64,000 nucleotides of DNA from Phycisphaerales bacterium UBA5793 (GCA_002418285.1 DIDT01000067.1:124001-188000); one strand, 5' to 3'; counted from the stretch's first letter, positions 10,653 through 19,991 are shown. The notes: generated from the letters alone by a model not told the origin. Program-made: numbers and translations.

Positions 10653-11714
10653 TCAGTTCGTGATCGGGCGATGATCCTCAACGGGTTCGCGGTAGAGGAA
10701 GCGCGTCTCCAGTTCGCGCCGGATCTTCGCCAGCGCCTTCACCTGGATCTGTCGCACCCGTTCCTTGCCCACGCCGACGATCTGGCCGACCTGCCCAAGC
10801 GTGAGGTTCTTGTCATCCTCGCTCTTGCTGCCCAGGCCGAAGCGATGCCGGATGATCGACATCTCCACGTCAGTCAGGCCGCAACGGTTCTCCTCGACGA
10901 TGCTCGCAACTTCCTCGGCGCAATCCTGGTCGAGCGACTCGCGCCGCTCGTCAAAGGGTTTGGCCGTCTCGAGCTCGGGTTCGAACTCGACAGGAAACCG
11001 CTCGCGGTGCCGGCTGGCCTTCACGCCAAGTCGGCTGAACGCCTTGAGAATCGACTGGCACGCATACGTCGAGAACTTGAAGCCGTAGTCCGCGTTGAAC
11101 TTCTCGGCACTGCGCAGCAGCGCCATGTTGCCCTCGCTGACCAGGTCGGCAAACTCCAGATCCCGAATCCGCGTCCGACGCGCCATGGCAATCACCAGGC
11201 CGACGTTGCTCTCGGCAATCTGAATCCGCAAATCCTCGACCACGCGATGCCACTTGAGCATCTCGCGGATCTGTTCAATCGTCGGCTCCACCGAGGCCGG
11301 CTTGTCGTCGTCTTTCATCCCCAGTTGCTCCTGGATCTGACGGATCCGGAACTTCGCATAGTTGAACTGGTGGAACAGGACCTTCTCCTGCTTGCCCGTC
11401 AACCGCTTGATCTGCCCGCTCGAGACCGACTGGTTCGGCGAGCGCGTCAAGCGATCCATCAGCGGCTGGTACCAGGAGATATCCGGCTTGGCGATCGACT
11501 TCTCGTAAATCCGGACATCCGCCTCGCTCTCGTGGAACGCGGGGCTGTCAATGAAATCGATCGGATGACTGAGCAGCTCCGCAATCGCACGCGCCTCATC
11601 AGGCCGCAGATCGGGCCTCGCCGTGGTGCGGCTGGGCCGGATCGGCGCCTGCAGGCCGTCGTGGTACTGCATCTGCTCGAACGGAGATCGGGTTGAATGG
11701 AAGGTCTTTCGCAT
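10653..11714 (-). CDS. Sigma-70 family RNA polymerase sigma factor (alternative type)
   Basis: About 353 residues. Region 2 is visible in ESNVGLVIAMARRTR...DLVSEGNMALLRSAEKF and FKFSTYA, and region 4 ends in the helix-turn-helix TLGQVGQIVGVGKERVRQIQ with the typical KALAKIRREL tail. Region 1.1 is absent. The WWIRQAI-type melting helix of housekeeping sigmas is replaced by ACQSILKAFSRL, so this is an alternative sigma rather than RpoD. ATG 11714 is chosen because GAGG lies five bases upstream; ATGs at 11717 and 11729 and a TTG at 11759 are other in-frame starts. It has its own promoter (11763-11791) and terminator and so is monocistronic. Confidence 0.88.
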   Translation of the reverse strand: MRKTFHSTRSPFEQMQYHDGLQAPIRPSRTTARPDLRPDEARAIAELLSHPIDFIDSPAFHESEADVRIYEKSIAKPDISWYQPLMDRLTRSPNQSVSSGQIKRLTGKQEKVLFHQFNYAKFRIRQIQEQLGMKDDDKPASVEPTIEQIREMLKWHRVVEDLRIQIAESNVGLVIAMARRTRIRDLEFADLVSEGNMALLRSAEKFNADYGFKFSTYACQSILKAFSRLGVKASRHRERFPVEFEPELETAKPFDERRESLDQDCAEEVASIVEENRCGLTDVEMSIIRHRFGLGSKSEDDKNLTLGQVGQIVGVGKERVRQIQVKALAKIRRELETRFLYREPVEDHRPITN

Positions 11715-11762
11715 CATTGCCTCATCCATATGTATGGAAAATGACGCGCAAAGGTTCAAATG

Positions 11763-11791
11763 ATTCTAAGAAACGCACACATTGGCTGCAA
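11763..11791 (-). promoter_or_regulatory. Sigma-70-type promoter of the sigma-factor gene
   Basis: On the minus strand TTGCAG (-35) and TAGAAT (-10) are separated by exactly 17 bases, and the predicted start site is about 40 bases before the chosen ATG. The same TTGCAG -35 occurs in two prepilin-array promoters. The remaining sequence up to the palindrome at 12033 holds nothing else I can support. Confidence 0.65.
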
Positions 11792-12032
11792 ATCACCCCT
11801 ATTCCGCAAGGAAGTCAGGGTTTACCCTGCCTCACATCGACCATCTGCCCCGCCCGAGCCGAATCCCGCCCCTCACCCCCACCCGGCCAAATCGCCCCCT
11901 GATAGGGGATGCTCGGCACCATCCCACGCGTCGCAGAACTCTCCCGCCAACCGCAGCCAGCCTTCTCGACCCCTCGCTGTACGCCTCTCCACAATCCTGA
12001 GCAACGTCGAAGGGCAACCTCGCCTCCCCCAT

Positions 12033-12064
12033 GTTTAGCCGCGACGCAGGCGTCGCCGCCAAAC
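12033..12064. repeat. 32-bp dispersed palindrome, copy 2
   Basis: Arms GTTTAGCCGCGACGC and GCGTCGCCGCCAAAC around a 2-base centre, with two mismatches. The right arm equals the reverse complement of the left arm of the copy at 2442-2473. It lies in the gap between the sigma-factor promoter and the end of the HAF-repeat gene. Confidence 0.78.
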
Positions 12065-12081
12065 GTCGGTTACCGCTGGTT

Positions 12082-13461
12082 TCAGTCGAACCGATGGACG
12101 ACGAGTTGGCTGATGGCGCATTCGTTCTGCACCACGGCCTGGAACAGAATCGTCTGGCCGCGTGCAATGAGGGGGACGGGTCGGGTGATGGTGGCGACGC
12201 CGTTGCCGTTGGCGATCGCCGTTCCGATGACGGTCGGATTGTCGAGTTGCAGCGCGTTCTGCTGGAGGTCGCAGCCGGGGATGCGCGTCCCGCCGCCGTG
12301 TCGGGAGTAGAGGAAGGTGACGCGCGCGCCGGGGGTGATTTCGGAGACGGTGATTGTGTTGTCGGTGCCGGCGGTGCCCGGAGAGGGCTGCTCGAGACTC
12401 ATCGTCGGCGTTACTGGCGAGATCAGGAATGCGCGGAAGTACGACTCTGGGTTCGACCTCGGTGTCGAGTACCCCGAGATCTGGCCGGCGTCGTTGATAC
12501 CAGTTGCCGCGTACGGGAACAGCGGCTTCTGCGGGGGCACAAGGTCAGCAAGCAGCTGCATCCCACGATTGCGCTCCCAAATGAACGCCTTGACGCTGCC
12601 GCTGTCCAGCGCGTGAATGCCAACTACCTTATTGGAGTTGTTGATTGCGTAAGCAAACGACTCCGAAAGTGATCCGAGCGTGTGGATATTGAAGACTCTC
12701 CCGCCAATCCAGATGCATGCCGTGCTCCTGTCCGCATCATTATCAGCCCAACCGGTGATAGTTCCCGACGCGTTGATGTCACGAGCCTGGCTGAAGCCAC
12801 CGCCGTCTAGGCGAAGCGTGCCGAGATCACTGATTTGACCATTCTGCCACAACGCAGCACGATCAACGGCGAATTGTCCGATTCGCCGGGTACTTCTTCC
12901 GACGACCTGTTGTTGTAAGTTGATGCCGTATGCGAACGAGACACTCTCAGACTCGAACCCATCCAGAAGCGTCATGACTCCACTCTGCCAGATGAACGCT
13001 CCGATGCGCCCGTGACTCCCGTCGATGTACGACTGTCCAACGACGATGTCGGAATCGTTTATCGCATTCGCCCGGGCGACGTCACCACCCAACGTTCCAA
13101 GATCGAACACTTGGCCTCCTCGCCACAGGGCGGCACGTTCATCAAAGATCCCACCTCCGGGCGGCAGAGCCCAGCCGACGACAGATCCGACCGAATTGAC
13201 GGCAATCGCGGAGCTATCCGTTCCCCCAAGTGTCCCAAGATCGATCACCTCGGTATCACGCCAGAGCGCAGCGTGAAGCACATTGCCCTGAGTCACCGAG
13301 GATCCAACAACCTCACCCTGTTCGTTGAGTCCCCAGGCGAAGCCGTTGTTGCCGCCCAGCGTCCGCAGATCAAAAAACGCGTAGCGGTAGTCCTGCGCCT
13401 GAAGTGTCGCGACCAGCGCGGTGGTTGTGAGGATGGCCGTCAGCAGGTGGCGGGTTTGCAT
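12082..13461 (-). CDS. Secreted HAF-repeat protein with shared C-terminal domain
   Basis: The 459-residue product has a signal peptide (MQTRHLLTAILTTTALVATL, then QAQ) and a series of HAF-type beta repeats of the form ALWRxGxVxDLGTLGG...AxAINxxGxVVGxA, repeated about six times to residue 340. The last 110 residues (from about PTMSLEQPSPGTAG) form a separate domain that recurs on three other secreted proteins in this window. The ATG at 13461 has GGAG seven bases upstream; a TTG at 13476 is less likely. HAF-repeat proteins are extracellular with no known catalytic role. It is divergent from obg. Confidence 0.85.
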   Translation of the reverse strand: MQTRHLLTAILTTTALVATLQAQDYRYAFFDLRTLGGNNGFAWGLNEQGEVVGSSVTQGNVLHAALWRDTEVIDLGTLGGTDSSAIAVNSVGSVVGWALPPGGGIFDERAALWRGGQVFDLGTLGGDVARANAINDSDIVVGQSYIDGSHGRIGAFIWQSGVMTLLDGFESESVSFAYGINLQQQVVGRSTRRIGQFAVDRAALWQNGQISDLGTLRLDGGGFSQARDINASGTITGWADNDADRSTACIWIGGRVFNIHTLGSLSESFAYAINNSNKVVGIHALDSGSVKAFIWERNRGMQLLADLVPPQKPLFPYAATGINDAGQISGYSTPRSNPESYFRAFLISPVTPTMSLEQPSPGTAGTDNTITVSEITPGARVTFLYSRHGGGTRIPGCDLQQNALQLDNPTVIGTAIANGNGVATITRPVPLIARGQTILFQAVVQNECAISQLVVHRFD

Positions 13462-13606
13462 GGCGTGGCTCCGCAAGTACCTTCAACATAACCGAAAACC
13501 GGCGGCGCTGCCAGTGAATTCCGACCATCCGGCGACAATGGCCCGGCGGACACGATCCGGGGCGGCTTTCGCTGGTCTGCACCTGCCCCACCTACCATTG
13601 ATCCGC

Positions 13607-14632
13607 ATGTTCATTGACGAAGCGGTGATCCAGGTGCGGTCGGGCAAGGGCGGGGACGGGTGCGTCAGCTTTCGGCGCGAGAAGTACATCCCCAAGGGCG
13701 GGCCGGACGGGGGCAACGGCGGCGACGGCGGGAGCGTCGTGATCGTCGGCGATCCCAACATCAACACGCTGCTCGACTACCGCAGCCGCTTCCACTGGCA
13801 CGCCCGCAACGGCCAGCCGGGCACGAGCCGCGACTGTTCGGGCGAGGCGGCGGATGACCTGCTGCTGCACGTGCCGCCGGGCACGCTGATCTACAACGAG
13901 GACACGAGCGAACTGATCGCCGACATCGATGCGCCGGGCAAGCGCGCGATCGTGGCCAAAGGCGGGCGCGGCGGGTTCGGCAACATTCACTTCAAGTCAT
14001 CCACGAACCAGACGCCGCGCGAAGCCGAGCCGGGCGGGCCCAATGAAGAGCTTCGCCTGCGGCTGGAACTCAAGCTGATGGCCGATGTGGGGCTGCTGGG
14101 CATGCCCAACGCAGGCAAGAGCACGCTGCTGCGCGCAGTATCCAAGGCGCGGCCGATGGTGGCGGACTTTCCCTTCACCACGCTCAAGCCGCAACTGGGC
14201 ATTGCCGAACTCGACGCGGAGCGCCGGCTGGTGTTCGCCGACATCCCGGGATTGATCGGAGGCGCCGCTGAGGGCGTGGGGCTCGGGCACGACTTTCTCA
14301 AGCACGTCGAGCGCACGCGACTGCTCATCCACCTGCTCGACGTCGCGCCGCTGGACGGCAGCGACCCGGCGGAGAACTACCACGTGATCCGCCGCGAACT
14401 GGCGCACTACTCGACGGACCTGGCGGAGAAGGACGAGATCATCGTGATCAACAAGATCGATCTCGTGGCGGCCGAGGAGCGCGAAGCGCTGATCGACAAA
14501 CTCGCCGGCAAGCTGGGCTTTGGCAAAGGCGAGCGGCCGATGGTCATCAGCGGGGCGACGCGGCAGGGCGTGCGCGAACTGCTCGACCGCTGCTGGCAGA
14601 TGTCGGCGCGGGTGCCCGAGAAGTGGGCCTGA
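13607..14632 (+). CDS. obgE: GTPase Obg/CgtA, ribosome-associated
   Basis: The 341-residue GTPase acts in late 50S ribosome assembly. The glycine-rich Obg fold occupies about residues 1-158 (DEAVIQVRSGKGGDGCVSFR...GGPDGGNGGDGG). It is followed by the G domain with G1 GMPNAGKST, the switch-I region FPFTTLKPQLG, G3 DIPGLIGGA, G4 NKID and G5 SGATRQG. The Obg C-terminal extension is short or absent, as is common. The start at 13607 matches the family N-terminus (MFIDEAVI); upstream in-frame codons overlap the promoter region of the HAF gene. Confidence 0.96.
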   Translation: MFIDEAVIQVRSGKGGDGCVSFRREKYIPKGGPDGGNGGDGGSVVIVGDPNINTLLDYRSRFHWHARNGQPGTSRDCSGEAADDLLLHVPPGTLIYNEDTSELIADIDAPGKRAIVAKGGRGGFGNIHFKSSTNQTPREAEPGGPNEELRLRLELKLMADVGLLGMPNAGKSTLLRAVSKARPMVADFPFTTLKPQLGIAELDAERRLVFADIPGLIGGAAEGVGLGHDFLKHVERTRLLIHLLDVAPLDGSDPAENYHVIRRELAHYSTDLAEKDEIIVINKIDLVAAEEREALIDKLAGKLGFGKGERPMVISGATRQGVRELLDRCWQMSARVPEKWA

Positions 14633-14830
14633 GGCGGGGTCGAGCAAAGCAAGCCGCCCCTGTTGGCCCGCCGGATACCCGAAAGCGGCCCCGATGTGAC
14701 CTCTTTGCGGTGCTTTGCACGCGCCAACTCGAGTTCCTGACAGAAACTATTGGCTTGGATGGTCGACAACAGACGCAGACGCAAGTCGCTGATTTAGCCG
14801 AGACATAGTCCTTCTGGCATCGAGTACGCC

Positions 14831-15088
14831 ATGACCGCAACCCGACAGAGAAACGACGATGAGATCCTCGCGGACATCCGGCGCGAGATGCGCTGGGACC
14901 CGCGCATTGACCAGGCCCCCGTTGAAGTGATGGTCGCCGACGGCGTGGTCACGCTGACGGGCGTGGTCGAAAACGTCAGCCGCCGCCTGGCCGCATTCGA
15001 GACCGCGTCACGCGTCAGGGGCGTGCGCGGCGTGATCGACAACATCGAAGTCCGCGTGCCGCAGGTTCAGGTCAAACGCCGGCGCTGA
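14831..15088 (+). CDS. BON domain protein
   Basis: An 85-residue protein that is essentially one BON domain: DDEILADIRREMRWDPRIDQAPVEVMV, the central turn DGVVTLTGVVENVSRRLAA, and the closing GVRGVIDNIEV. BON domains bind membranes or hydrophobic ligands and are often found in osmotic-stress proteins such as OsmY. No signal peptide is visible, so it is probably cytoplasmic. Its small size makes a regulatory or binding role more likely than catalysis. The preceding 200 bases after obg contain no gene. Confidence 0.85.
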   Translation: MTATRQRNDDEILADIRREMRWDPRIDQAPVEVMVADGVVTLTGVVENVSRRLAAFETASRVRGVRGVIDNIEVRVPQVQVKRRR

Positions 15089-15104
15089 TCACGTCCGGGG
15101 CCGG

Positions 15105-15776
15105 CTACACCTCCGATACACCTTCGCGAATCGCGAACCGCACGAGTTCGGCGGTGGAGTGGATGTCGAGCTTGGACATGATGCGTTCGCGGTGGCCGTC
15201 CACCGTCTTGGGGCTGCGTGAGAGGCTCTTGGCGATCTCGACGCGCGACAGGCCGCGGCCGATCAGGCGAAGCACTTCCTGCTCGCGCTTGCTGAGCACA
15301 TCGAGTTTGGACTTGGGGATCGTGGCGACGGAGCCGGGGCTGGTGCGGGTGCCATGCGTGGGCCGGCATCGTTCGGCGACCTTTGGCCCAAATGCGAATT
15401 CGCCGCGCGACACCTTGCGAATGCCCTGGATAATCTCGTCGGTGTCATCGCTCTTGCAGAAGTAGCCCCACACGCCCGCCTTGAACGCGGCGCTGATGTA
15501 GTGGTCGCGTACATAGGCGCTGAGGATGACGACCTTGGTTTCGGGGAAGCGAACGCGGATGTCGGCGGCGGCCTCGAAGGGATCGGGGCCCGGCATTTCG
15601 ATGTCGAGCAGCACGATGTGCGGGCGAAGGCGTTCAACTTCGTTGATGAGATTCTCGGCCGTGGGCAGGCGCCCAATGCATTTGAATCCCGCCTCGAGTT
15701 CGAACTTGGCCTTCAGCCCATCGACGAGGAACGCGTGATCGTCGACGCAGAGGATTTCAATGGTCCGGTGTGTCAT
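15105..15776 (-). CDS. NarL/FixJ-type response regulator
   Basis: The 223-residue protein has an N-terminal receiver domain with the acidic pair CVDD (about residues 10-13), phosphoacceptor Asp in VLLDIEMPG (about 58), the switch LSAY and the conserved Lys in CKSDD. A LuxR-type helix-turn-helix follows at the C-terminus (LSKREQEVLRLIGRGLSRVE...SPKTVDGHRERIMSKL). It is the output of the kinase encoded just upstream, whose stop overlaps this start by four bases. Target genes are unknown. Confidence 0.92.
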   Translation of the reverse strand: MTHRTIEILCVDDHAFLVDGLKAKFELEAGFKCIGRLPTAENLINEVERLRPHIVLLDIEMPGPDPFEAAADIRVRFPETKVVILSAYVRDHYISAAFKAGVWGYFCKSDDTDEIIQGIRKVSRGEFAFGPKVAERCRPTHGTRTSPGSVATIPKSKLDVLSKREQEVLRLIGRGLSRVEIAKSLSRSPKTVDGHRERIMSKLDIHSTAELVRFAIREGVSEV

Positions 15777-18217
15777 GGTATAGCTCCTTCGTAGGCATCG
15801 ATGGCATCGCGGAGGATGCTGCGCACCTGCTCAAAATCGTCCGTCCGTTCAATGTGAAAGACGTCAAGGCGCTCCCAGGCGGTCCCGACCGGGCCGCAGA
15901 CAACGATCTGCCGCTCGGCTCCCTCGCGCAGGTATCGGCGCGCTTCCATGAGATTCGCTTCGACGGGTTCGACAATCCAGATCCCGGCGTCACCGGGTTT
16001 GCCCGGCTCGCCCGCTTCGACTTCAAAGGCCTCGGCGCGGAGCATGGCGGTCATCAGCGTGCCGAGACGCGCATCACCGACGGCCAGGCAGGCCATGCGA
16101 CGCGCTTGGGCGTCGCATTCCATCACGCGGGCGACGGGTATGTCCAGTCCGATGGTCGTGCCCTTGCCCGCCGCTGAATCAAGGAAGATCCGCCCCCCCA
16201 CCGACTGCGCCACGCCTCTCACCAGCGACAAGCCCATCCCCGTCCCCAGGCCGCGCGACTTGGTCGTAAAAAAGGGGTCGAAGGCGCGCTGCTGTACGTC
16301 GGTCGACATTCCGCGGCCATCGTCGGTGACGCTGACACGGATCCAGCCGCCGGCCGGATCGCGCTTGGCGCAGAATCGGACGTGGCCGCCTGCGCCGATC
16401 GCTTCACCTGCATTGACGACGAGGTTGAGCACCGCCTGGGTGAGTCGATGCGGCTCGACGGCCAGCTCGATTGAGCCCGATTCGATTTCGCTCTCAAAGT
16501 GCGCCTGTTTGGGCAACGCCTTCTGGAAGAGCACACTGACCTGGGCCCACCACTCGTGCAGATCCGTCGTGGGTTGCGAGGCCTCGCTGTCTTCCGGATC
16601 CAGCGCCAGCAGGTGGAGACCATCGCTCAACTGCTGGAGATAGTTGCACAGACGGCGCACGATGGCGAGTTCTTCGCGAGCGGCATCTGGCAATTCCATC
16701 GATTCAGCTGCATCCATGCGGCATCGCATGGGCAGCAACACATTGTTCATGTCATGACCCAGTCCCGCCGCCAGCGTACCGATCGACGCGAGGCGGTCCG
16801 CCTGCCGCAACTGCTCGTGCGACTTGAGTAGTTCGGCGGTGCGCTCCTTGACCAGGCCTTCGAGGTTTTCACGGTGTTCGGTGAGTTCACGCTCGATACG
16901 TCGCTGGTTGGTGATGTCCACACCCATGCCCGCCACGCCGATGACTCGCCCGTGCACATCACTGATCATCGAGTTGTTCCAGGAGATCAGCCGCTTCTCG
17001 CCGGAGCGCGTCATGATTTCGTTTTCAAAATGCGGCTCGACGCGGCCGGATTTCATGGCGTTGTTGAAGACCATCAACGTGCGCTGCTGCTCACCCTCGG
17101 GCAGGCACATCCTGAACCAGTCATGCCCGATGATGTCTTCGCGGGTCCACTCGGTCAGTCGCAGGAAGTAGTCGTTGCAGTAACTGACCGTTCCGCTCTC
17201 GTCGAGGATCACGCTTACCAGTTGCACGCGCTCGAGCATGTCTCGAAAGCGGCGTTCGGATTCCGCCAGCGCATCCTGCATCTTCTTGCGTTGAATCGCC
17301 GGTCCAAGCGGTGCAATGGCGGCGGAAACGAGATTGAGCCGCCTTTCATCAGCCATGCGGCGCTCGTGCATGTAAAACGCCACAACCGCAACGACTTCGC
17401 TCTCTGAAAGAATGGGAAGAGCCACGCCGCTGTGAAAGCCGACTTCACGCGCCGCTTGCGCTCGCAGGAAGAGACGCTCATCAGTCAGGTCATCGAGCCA
17501 CTCGCTCCGGCCGGTCTGCCAGACGCGGCCCGGGAGCCCGACGCCCTTCTTAAAGCTCAGGCCGCGCGTCGCCTGCTGGAATTGATCGTGTTGCTCACCG
17601 AAGCTGTACCACACCGGCGCATCGACAATCACTTCGCCGCTCGAATCCGGCACCCACGCTTCGCCGTACTCCCAGCCCGTGACTTCACAGATGCGCCGAA
17701 GCGTCATCATCAGCGCGGTCTGCAGGTCCGTGGCTTCGCCCACCGCAAGACTGAGTTCCTGCAACAGGCGCAGCTCTGCTTCGGCTCGATGTCGCTCGGA
17801 GATGTCATGGATGATGCCGGTAAACAGTGGCAACTCCTCGCCGGGCACGTCCACGCGCGAAACGGAGATCTCGATCGGAAAGATCGAGCCATCCTTGCGG
17901 ACGGCTTCCATTTCGCGCGTCTGTCCAAGAATGCTCGTCACGCCGGTCCGTTGATACTCCGCCATGTAACCGTCGTGGGCGGCCCGATGCGGCTGAGGCA
18001 TGAGGACCGTAACACTCTGCCCGCACAGTTCTGCGGGGCAGTAGCCGAACACCCGCTCGATGGATTCGCTGACGGAGACGATCGTGCCGCGCGAATCGAT
18101 GGTGATAATCGGATCGAGCGTCGAAGCCAGCACCGCCTCGAGGCGGGCGAGCGACTCCCGCTCCGTCATGGGACGGTTGGAGCTCAACTTCTGGCTGTTC
18201 GACTGCGTGACGGCCAT
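15773..18217 (-). CDS. PAS/GAF sensor histidine kinase with degenerate C-terminal receiver-like domain
   Basis: The 814-residue protein lacks membrane helices, so it senses in the cytoplasm. Order: PAS (about 20-140, IITIDSRGTIVSVSESIERVFGY), GAF (about 160-310), second PAS (about 325-445), a coiled linker, phosphoacceptor helix with H488 (AAGLGHDMNNVL) and HATPase with N-box LVVNAGEAI and G-boxes VTDDGRGMS and GTGMGLSLV. The last about 110 residues (CLAVGDARLGTLMTAML...) look like a receiver fold that lacks the acidic pocket, so it probably does not accept phosphate. It is co-transcribed with the response regulator. Confidence 0.92.
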   Translation of the reverse strand: MAVTQSNSQKLSSNRPMTERESLARLEAVLASTLDPIITIDSRGTIVSVSESIERVFGYCPAELCGQSVTVLMPQPHRAAHDGYMAEYQRTGVTSILGQTREMEAVRKDGSIFPIEISVSRVDVPGEELPLFTGIIHDISERHRAEAELRLLQELSLAVGEATDLQTALMMTLRRICEVTGWEYGEAWVPDSSGEVIVDAPVWYSFGEQHDQFQQATRGLSFKKGVGLPGRVWQTGRSEWLDDLTDERLFLRAQAAREVGFHSGVALPILSESEVVAVVAFYMHERRMADERRLNLVSAAIAPLGPAIQRKKMQDALAESERRFRDMLERVQLVSVILDESGTVSYCNDYFLRLTEWTREDIIGHDWFRMCLPEGEQQRTLMVFNNAMKSGRVEPHFENEIMTRSGEKRLISWNNSMISDVHGRVIGVAGMGVDITNQRRIERELTEHRENLEGLVKERTAELLKSHEQLRQADRLASIGTLAAGLGHDMNNVLLPMRCRMDAAESMELPDAAREELAIVRRLCNYLQQLSDGLHLLALDPEDSEASQPTTDLHEWWAQVSVLFQKALPKQAHFESEIESGSIELAVEPHRLTQAVLNLVVNAGEAIGAGGHVRFCAKRDPAGGWIRVSVTDDGRGMSTDVQQRAFDPFFTTKSRGLGTGMGLSLVRGVAQSVGGRIFLDSAAGKGTTIGLDIPVARVMECDAQARRMACLAVGDARLGTLMTAMLRAEAFEVEAGEPGKPGDAGIWIVEPVEANLMEARRYLREGAERQIVVCGPVGTAWERLDVFHIERTDDFEQVRSILRDAIDAYEGAIP

Positions 18218-18316
18218 GTGGCGACTTCTTTGAATCGGCGGGTCAGCCGACAGATCTCACGGAGCACCGGCCGTCGTACCGTGGTCCGAAGCGACCGCGC
18301 CCTCAACAATCAATAC

Positions 18317-19162
18317 ATGAACAAAATCCATGCCATCGCAGCCGCCGGATTGCTCTTCATCGCGTGTTCCGGGTGGGCACAGGAGAAAACCACCCCGGAA
18401 ATCCCACCTGACAGTGCTGGAGCGACGCAGGCCCTGATCGATTCTCCCAGACATGGCGAATGGATTGAGGTTCAGATTCCCAATACTGAGACACTGATTC
18501 ACACGTGGGTCGCCTATCCCGAGCGATCGGACAAGGCGCCGGTGGTGATCGTGATCCACGAGATCTTCGGCATGTCCGACTGGGTCCGGGCCGTCGCCGA
18601 CCAGCTCGCCGCTGACGGCTTCATCGCCGTCGCGCCCGATCTGCTCTCGGGGATGGGGCCCGACGGCGGCGGGACCAACTCCTTCAAAGGCGACACGGTC
18701 CGCGAAGCGATCCGCAAGATCACCGATGATGAACTGACCGCGCGGCTCAACGCCGTGCGCGATCATGCCCTGACGTTCCCCTCCGCCTCCGACAAGTCCG
18801 CGTGCATCGGCTTCTGCTGGGGCGGGACGAGTTCGTGGACCTTCGCCACGCGCCAACCGGGGCTGCAGGCGGCGGTCGTCTACTACGGTACCGCGCCCGG
18901 TGAAGAGGCGCTGAAGAACATCAGGTGCCCCATGCTCGGTTGCTACGGCGGCGATGACAATCGCGTGACGTCAACCGTCGAGCCTACGGCTGCGCTGATG
19001 ACCAGACTCGACAAGCCCTACACGCACCACGTCTACGAAGGAGCGGGCCACGGCTTCCTCCGCCAGCAGACCGCCCGCGACAGCGCCAACGCCAAGGCGG
19101 CGCAGAGCGCGTGGAAATCGACGCTTGAGTTTCTGCGCGAGCACCTCGAAGCGACAAAGTAA
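18317..19162 (+). CDS. Dienelactone hydrolase family protein, exported
   Basis: 281 residues with an N-terminal signal peptide (MNKIHAIAAAGLLFIACSGWAQ). The alpha/beta-hydrolase core has the DLH nucleophile elbow with Cys (GFCWGG), the acid in YGGDDNRV and the base in EGAGHGF, giving the Cys-Asp-His triad of this family; HEIFGMSDW is another family block. The substrate is probably an ester or lactone outside the cytoplasm. No clear ribosome site precedes the ATG at 18317, but upstream in-frame sequence lies antisense to the kinase gene and is not plausible protein. Confidence 0.87.
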   Translation: MNKIHAIAAAGLLFIACSGWAQEKTTPEIPPDSAGATQALIDSPRHGEWIEVQIPNTETLIHTWVAYPERSDKAPVVIVIHEIFGMSDWVRAVADQLAADGFIAVAPDLLSGMGPDGGGTNSFKGDTVREAIRKITDDELTARLNAVRDHALTFPSASDKSACIGFCWGGTSSWTFATRQPGLQAAVVYYGTAPGEEALKNIRCPMLGCYGGDDNRVTSTVEPTAALMTRLDKPYTHHVYEGAGHGFLRQQTARDSANAKAAQSAWKSTLEFLREHLEATK

Positions 19163-19176
19163 CACAAACGCCTCGG

Positions 19177-19896
19177 CTACCGACCGCATTCCGGACACAC
19201 CGCGCCTTCGGGCAGGCCAGTGAGGGAGTAGCCGCAGTGGACGCACAGTCCCTTGCGCCGGCGGCGCCGGCGGCGCAGTGCGGCAATACCGATCAGTGGG
19301 GCGAACCACACCGTCGACCACACCAGCCAATCGACCACGAAGCCCGGCCAGACGGGAGTCAGCGGCAAGGCTCTAGGGTGGAAGTCCTTGTCGCGCGGCA
19401 ACTGCACGCCGCCTTTCACGGCGTAGATGATGTCGGCGTTGCGGATCTGATGCACCCAGTGGATCGAGCACGTCAGCGCCGGCAAGGGCCAGCCGACTTC
19501 GCGATACCACGCCTGCATGGCCAGGTCGTCAACAGACACCGGCTGCAGGTGTCGCGGCAAGGCGTTGAGGTCAGCCTTGTTGGCTTCGTAGTCCTCGATC
19601 CGAATCATCACCGCCTGACCCGAGATCTGGTTGAACCAGTAAGACACGACGTGATGCCAGGCATTGCGACCTTCGGCGAGGGACCAGATCTTGTAGCCAT
19701 CGGAGGTGCGCGCATACCCGAGGTCGGTTGTGGCGGGCGGGCCGTAGTAGTTGCGGCCGTCGCGCGGAACGAACATGGCCAGCCAGGCGAGGGCGACGGT
19801 GGTCGAAAGTCCGAGAAGCAGGGCGAGAGCGAGACGGCGGCGATTGGAGTTCAGCCAGTTGGCCATTGCGTGACGATTTGCGGCGTTTTTGCTCAT
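19177..19896 (-). CDS. Two-helix membrane protein with C-terminal zinc ribbon, unknown function
   Basis: About 239 residues. A transmembrane helix (ALALLLGLSTTVALAWLAMF) near the N-terminus is followed by about 130 extracytoplasmic residues, a second helix (VVDWLVWSTVWFAPLIGIAAL), an arginine stretch and a terminal zinc ribbon CVHCGYSL...CPECGR. Three other membrane proteins here carry the same ribbon. The start is uncertain: ATG 19896 is used; ATG 19866 and an upstream codon at 19950 are alternatives. It is divergent from the gene at 19992. Function is not recognised. Confidence 0.72.
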   Translation of the reverse strand: MSKNAANRHAMANWLNSNRRRLALALLLGLSTTVALAWLAMFVPRDGRNYYGPPATTDLGYARTSDGYKIWSLAEGRNAWHHVVSYWFNQISGQAVMIRIEDYEANKADLNALPRHLQPVSVDDLAMQAWYREVGWPLPALTCSIHWVHQIRNADIIYAVKGGVQLPRDKDFHPRALPLTPVWPGFVVDWLVWSTVWFAPLIGIAALRRRRRRRKGLCVHCGYSLTGLPEGAVCPECGR

Positions 19897-19914
19897 CCGG
19901 GCCGGGATTCCCCG

Positions 19915-19943
19915 TTGACAGTTGCGGTAATATCGGTTACTCT
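19915..19943 (+). promoter_or_regulatory. Strong sigma-70 promoter for the secreted propeller gene
   Basis: TTGACA and TACTCT are separated by exactly 17 bases, giving a start site about 40 bases before the ATG at 19992. A strong AGGAGGG ribosome site follows. Confidence 0.8.
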
Positions 19944-19991
19944 GGGCCAACTGACGTGCCTGTCGGCGCGTCCTAACAGGAGGGAATCCAG

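Noticed and set aside
10203..11696. Long open frame opposite the symporter and sigma-factor genes
   Set aside because: It runs antisense across two well-supported genes and their intergenic terminator; no domain and an arginine/leucine-rich composition typical of GC-rich antisense frames.
17432..18316. In-frame extension of the dienelactone hydrolase gene
   Set aside because: It is antisense to the kinase and precedes a good signal peptide at 18317.
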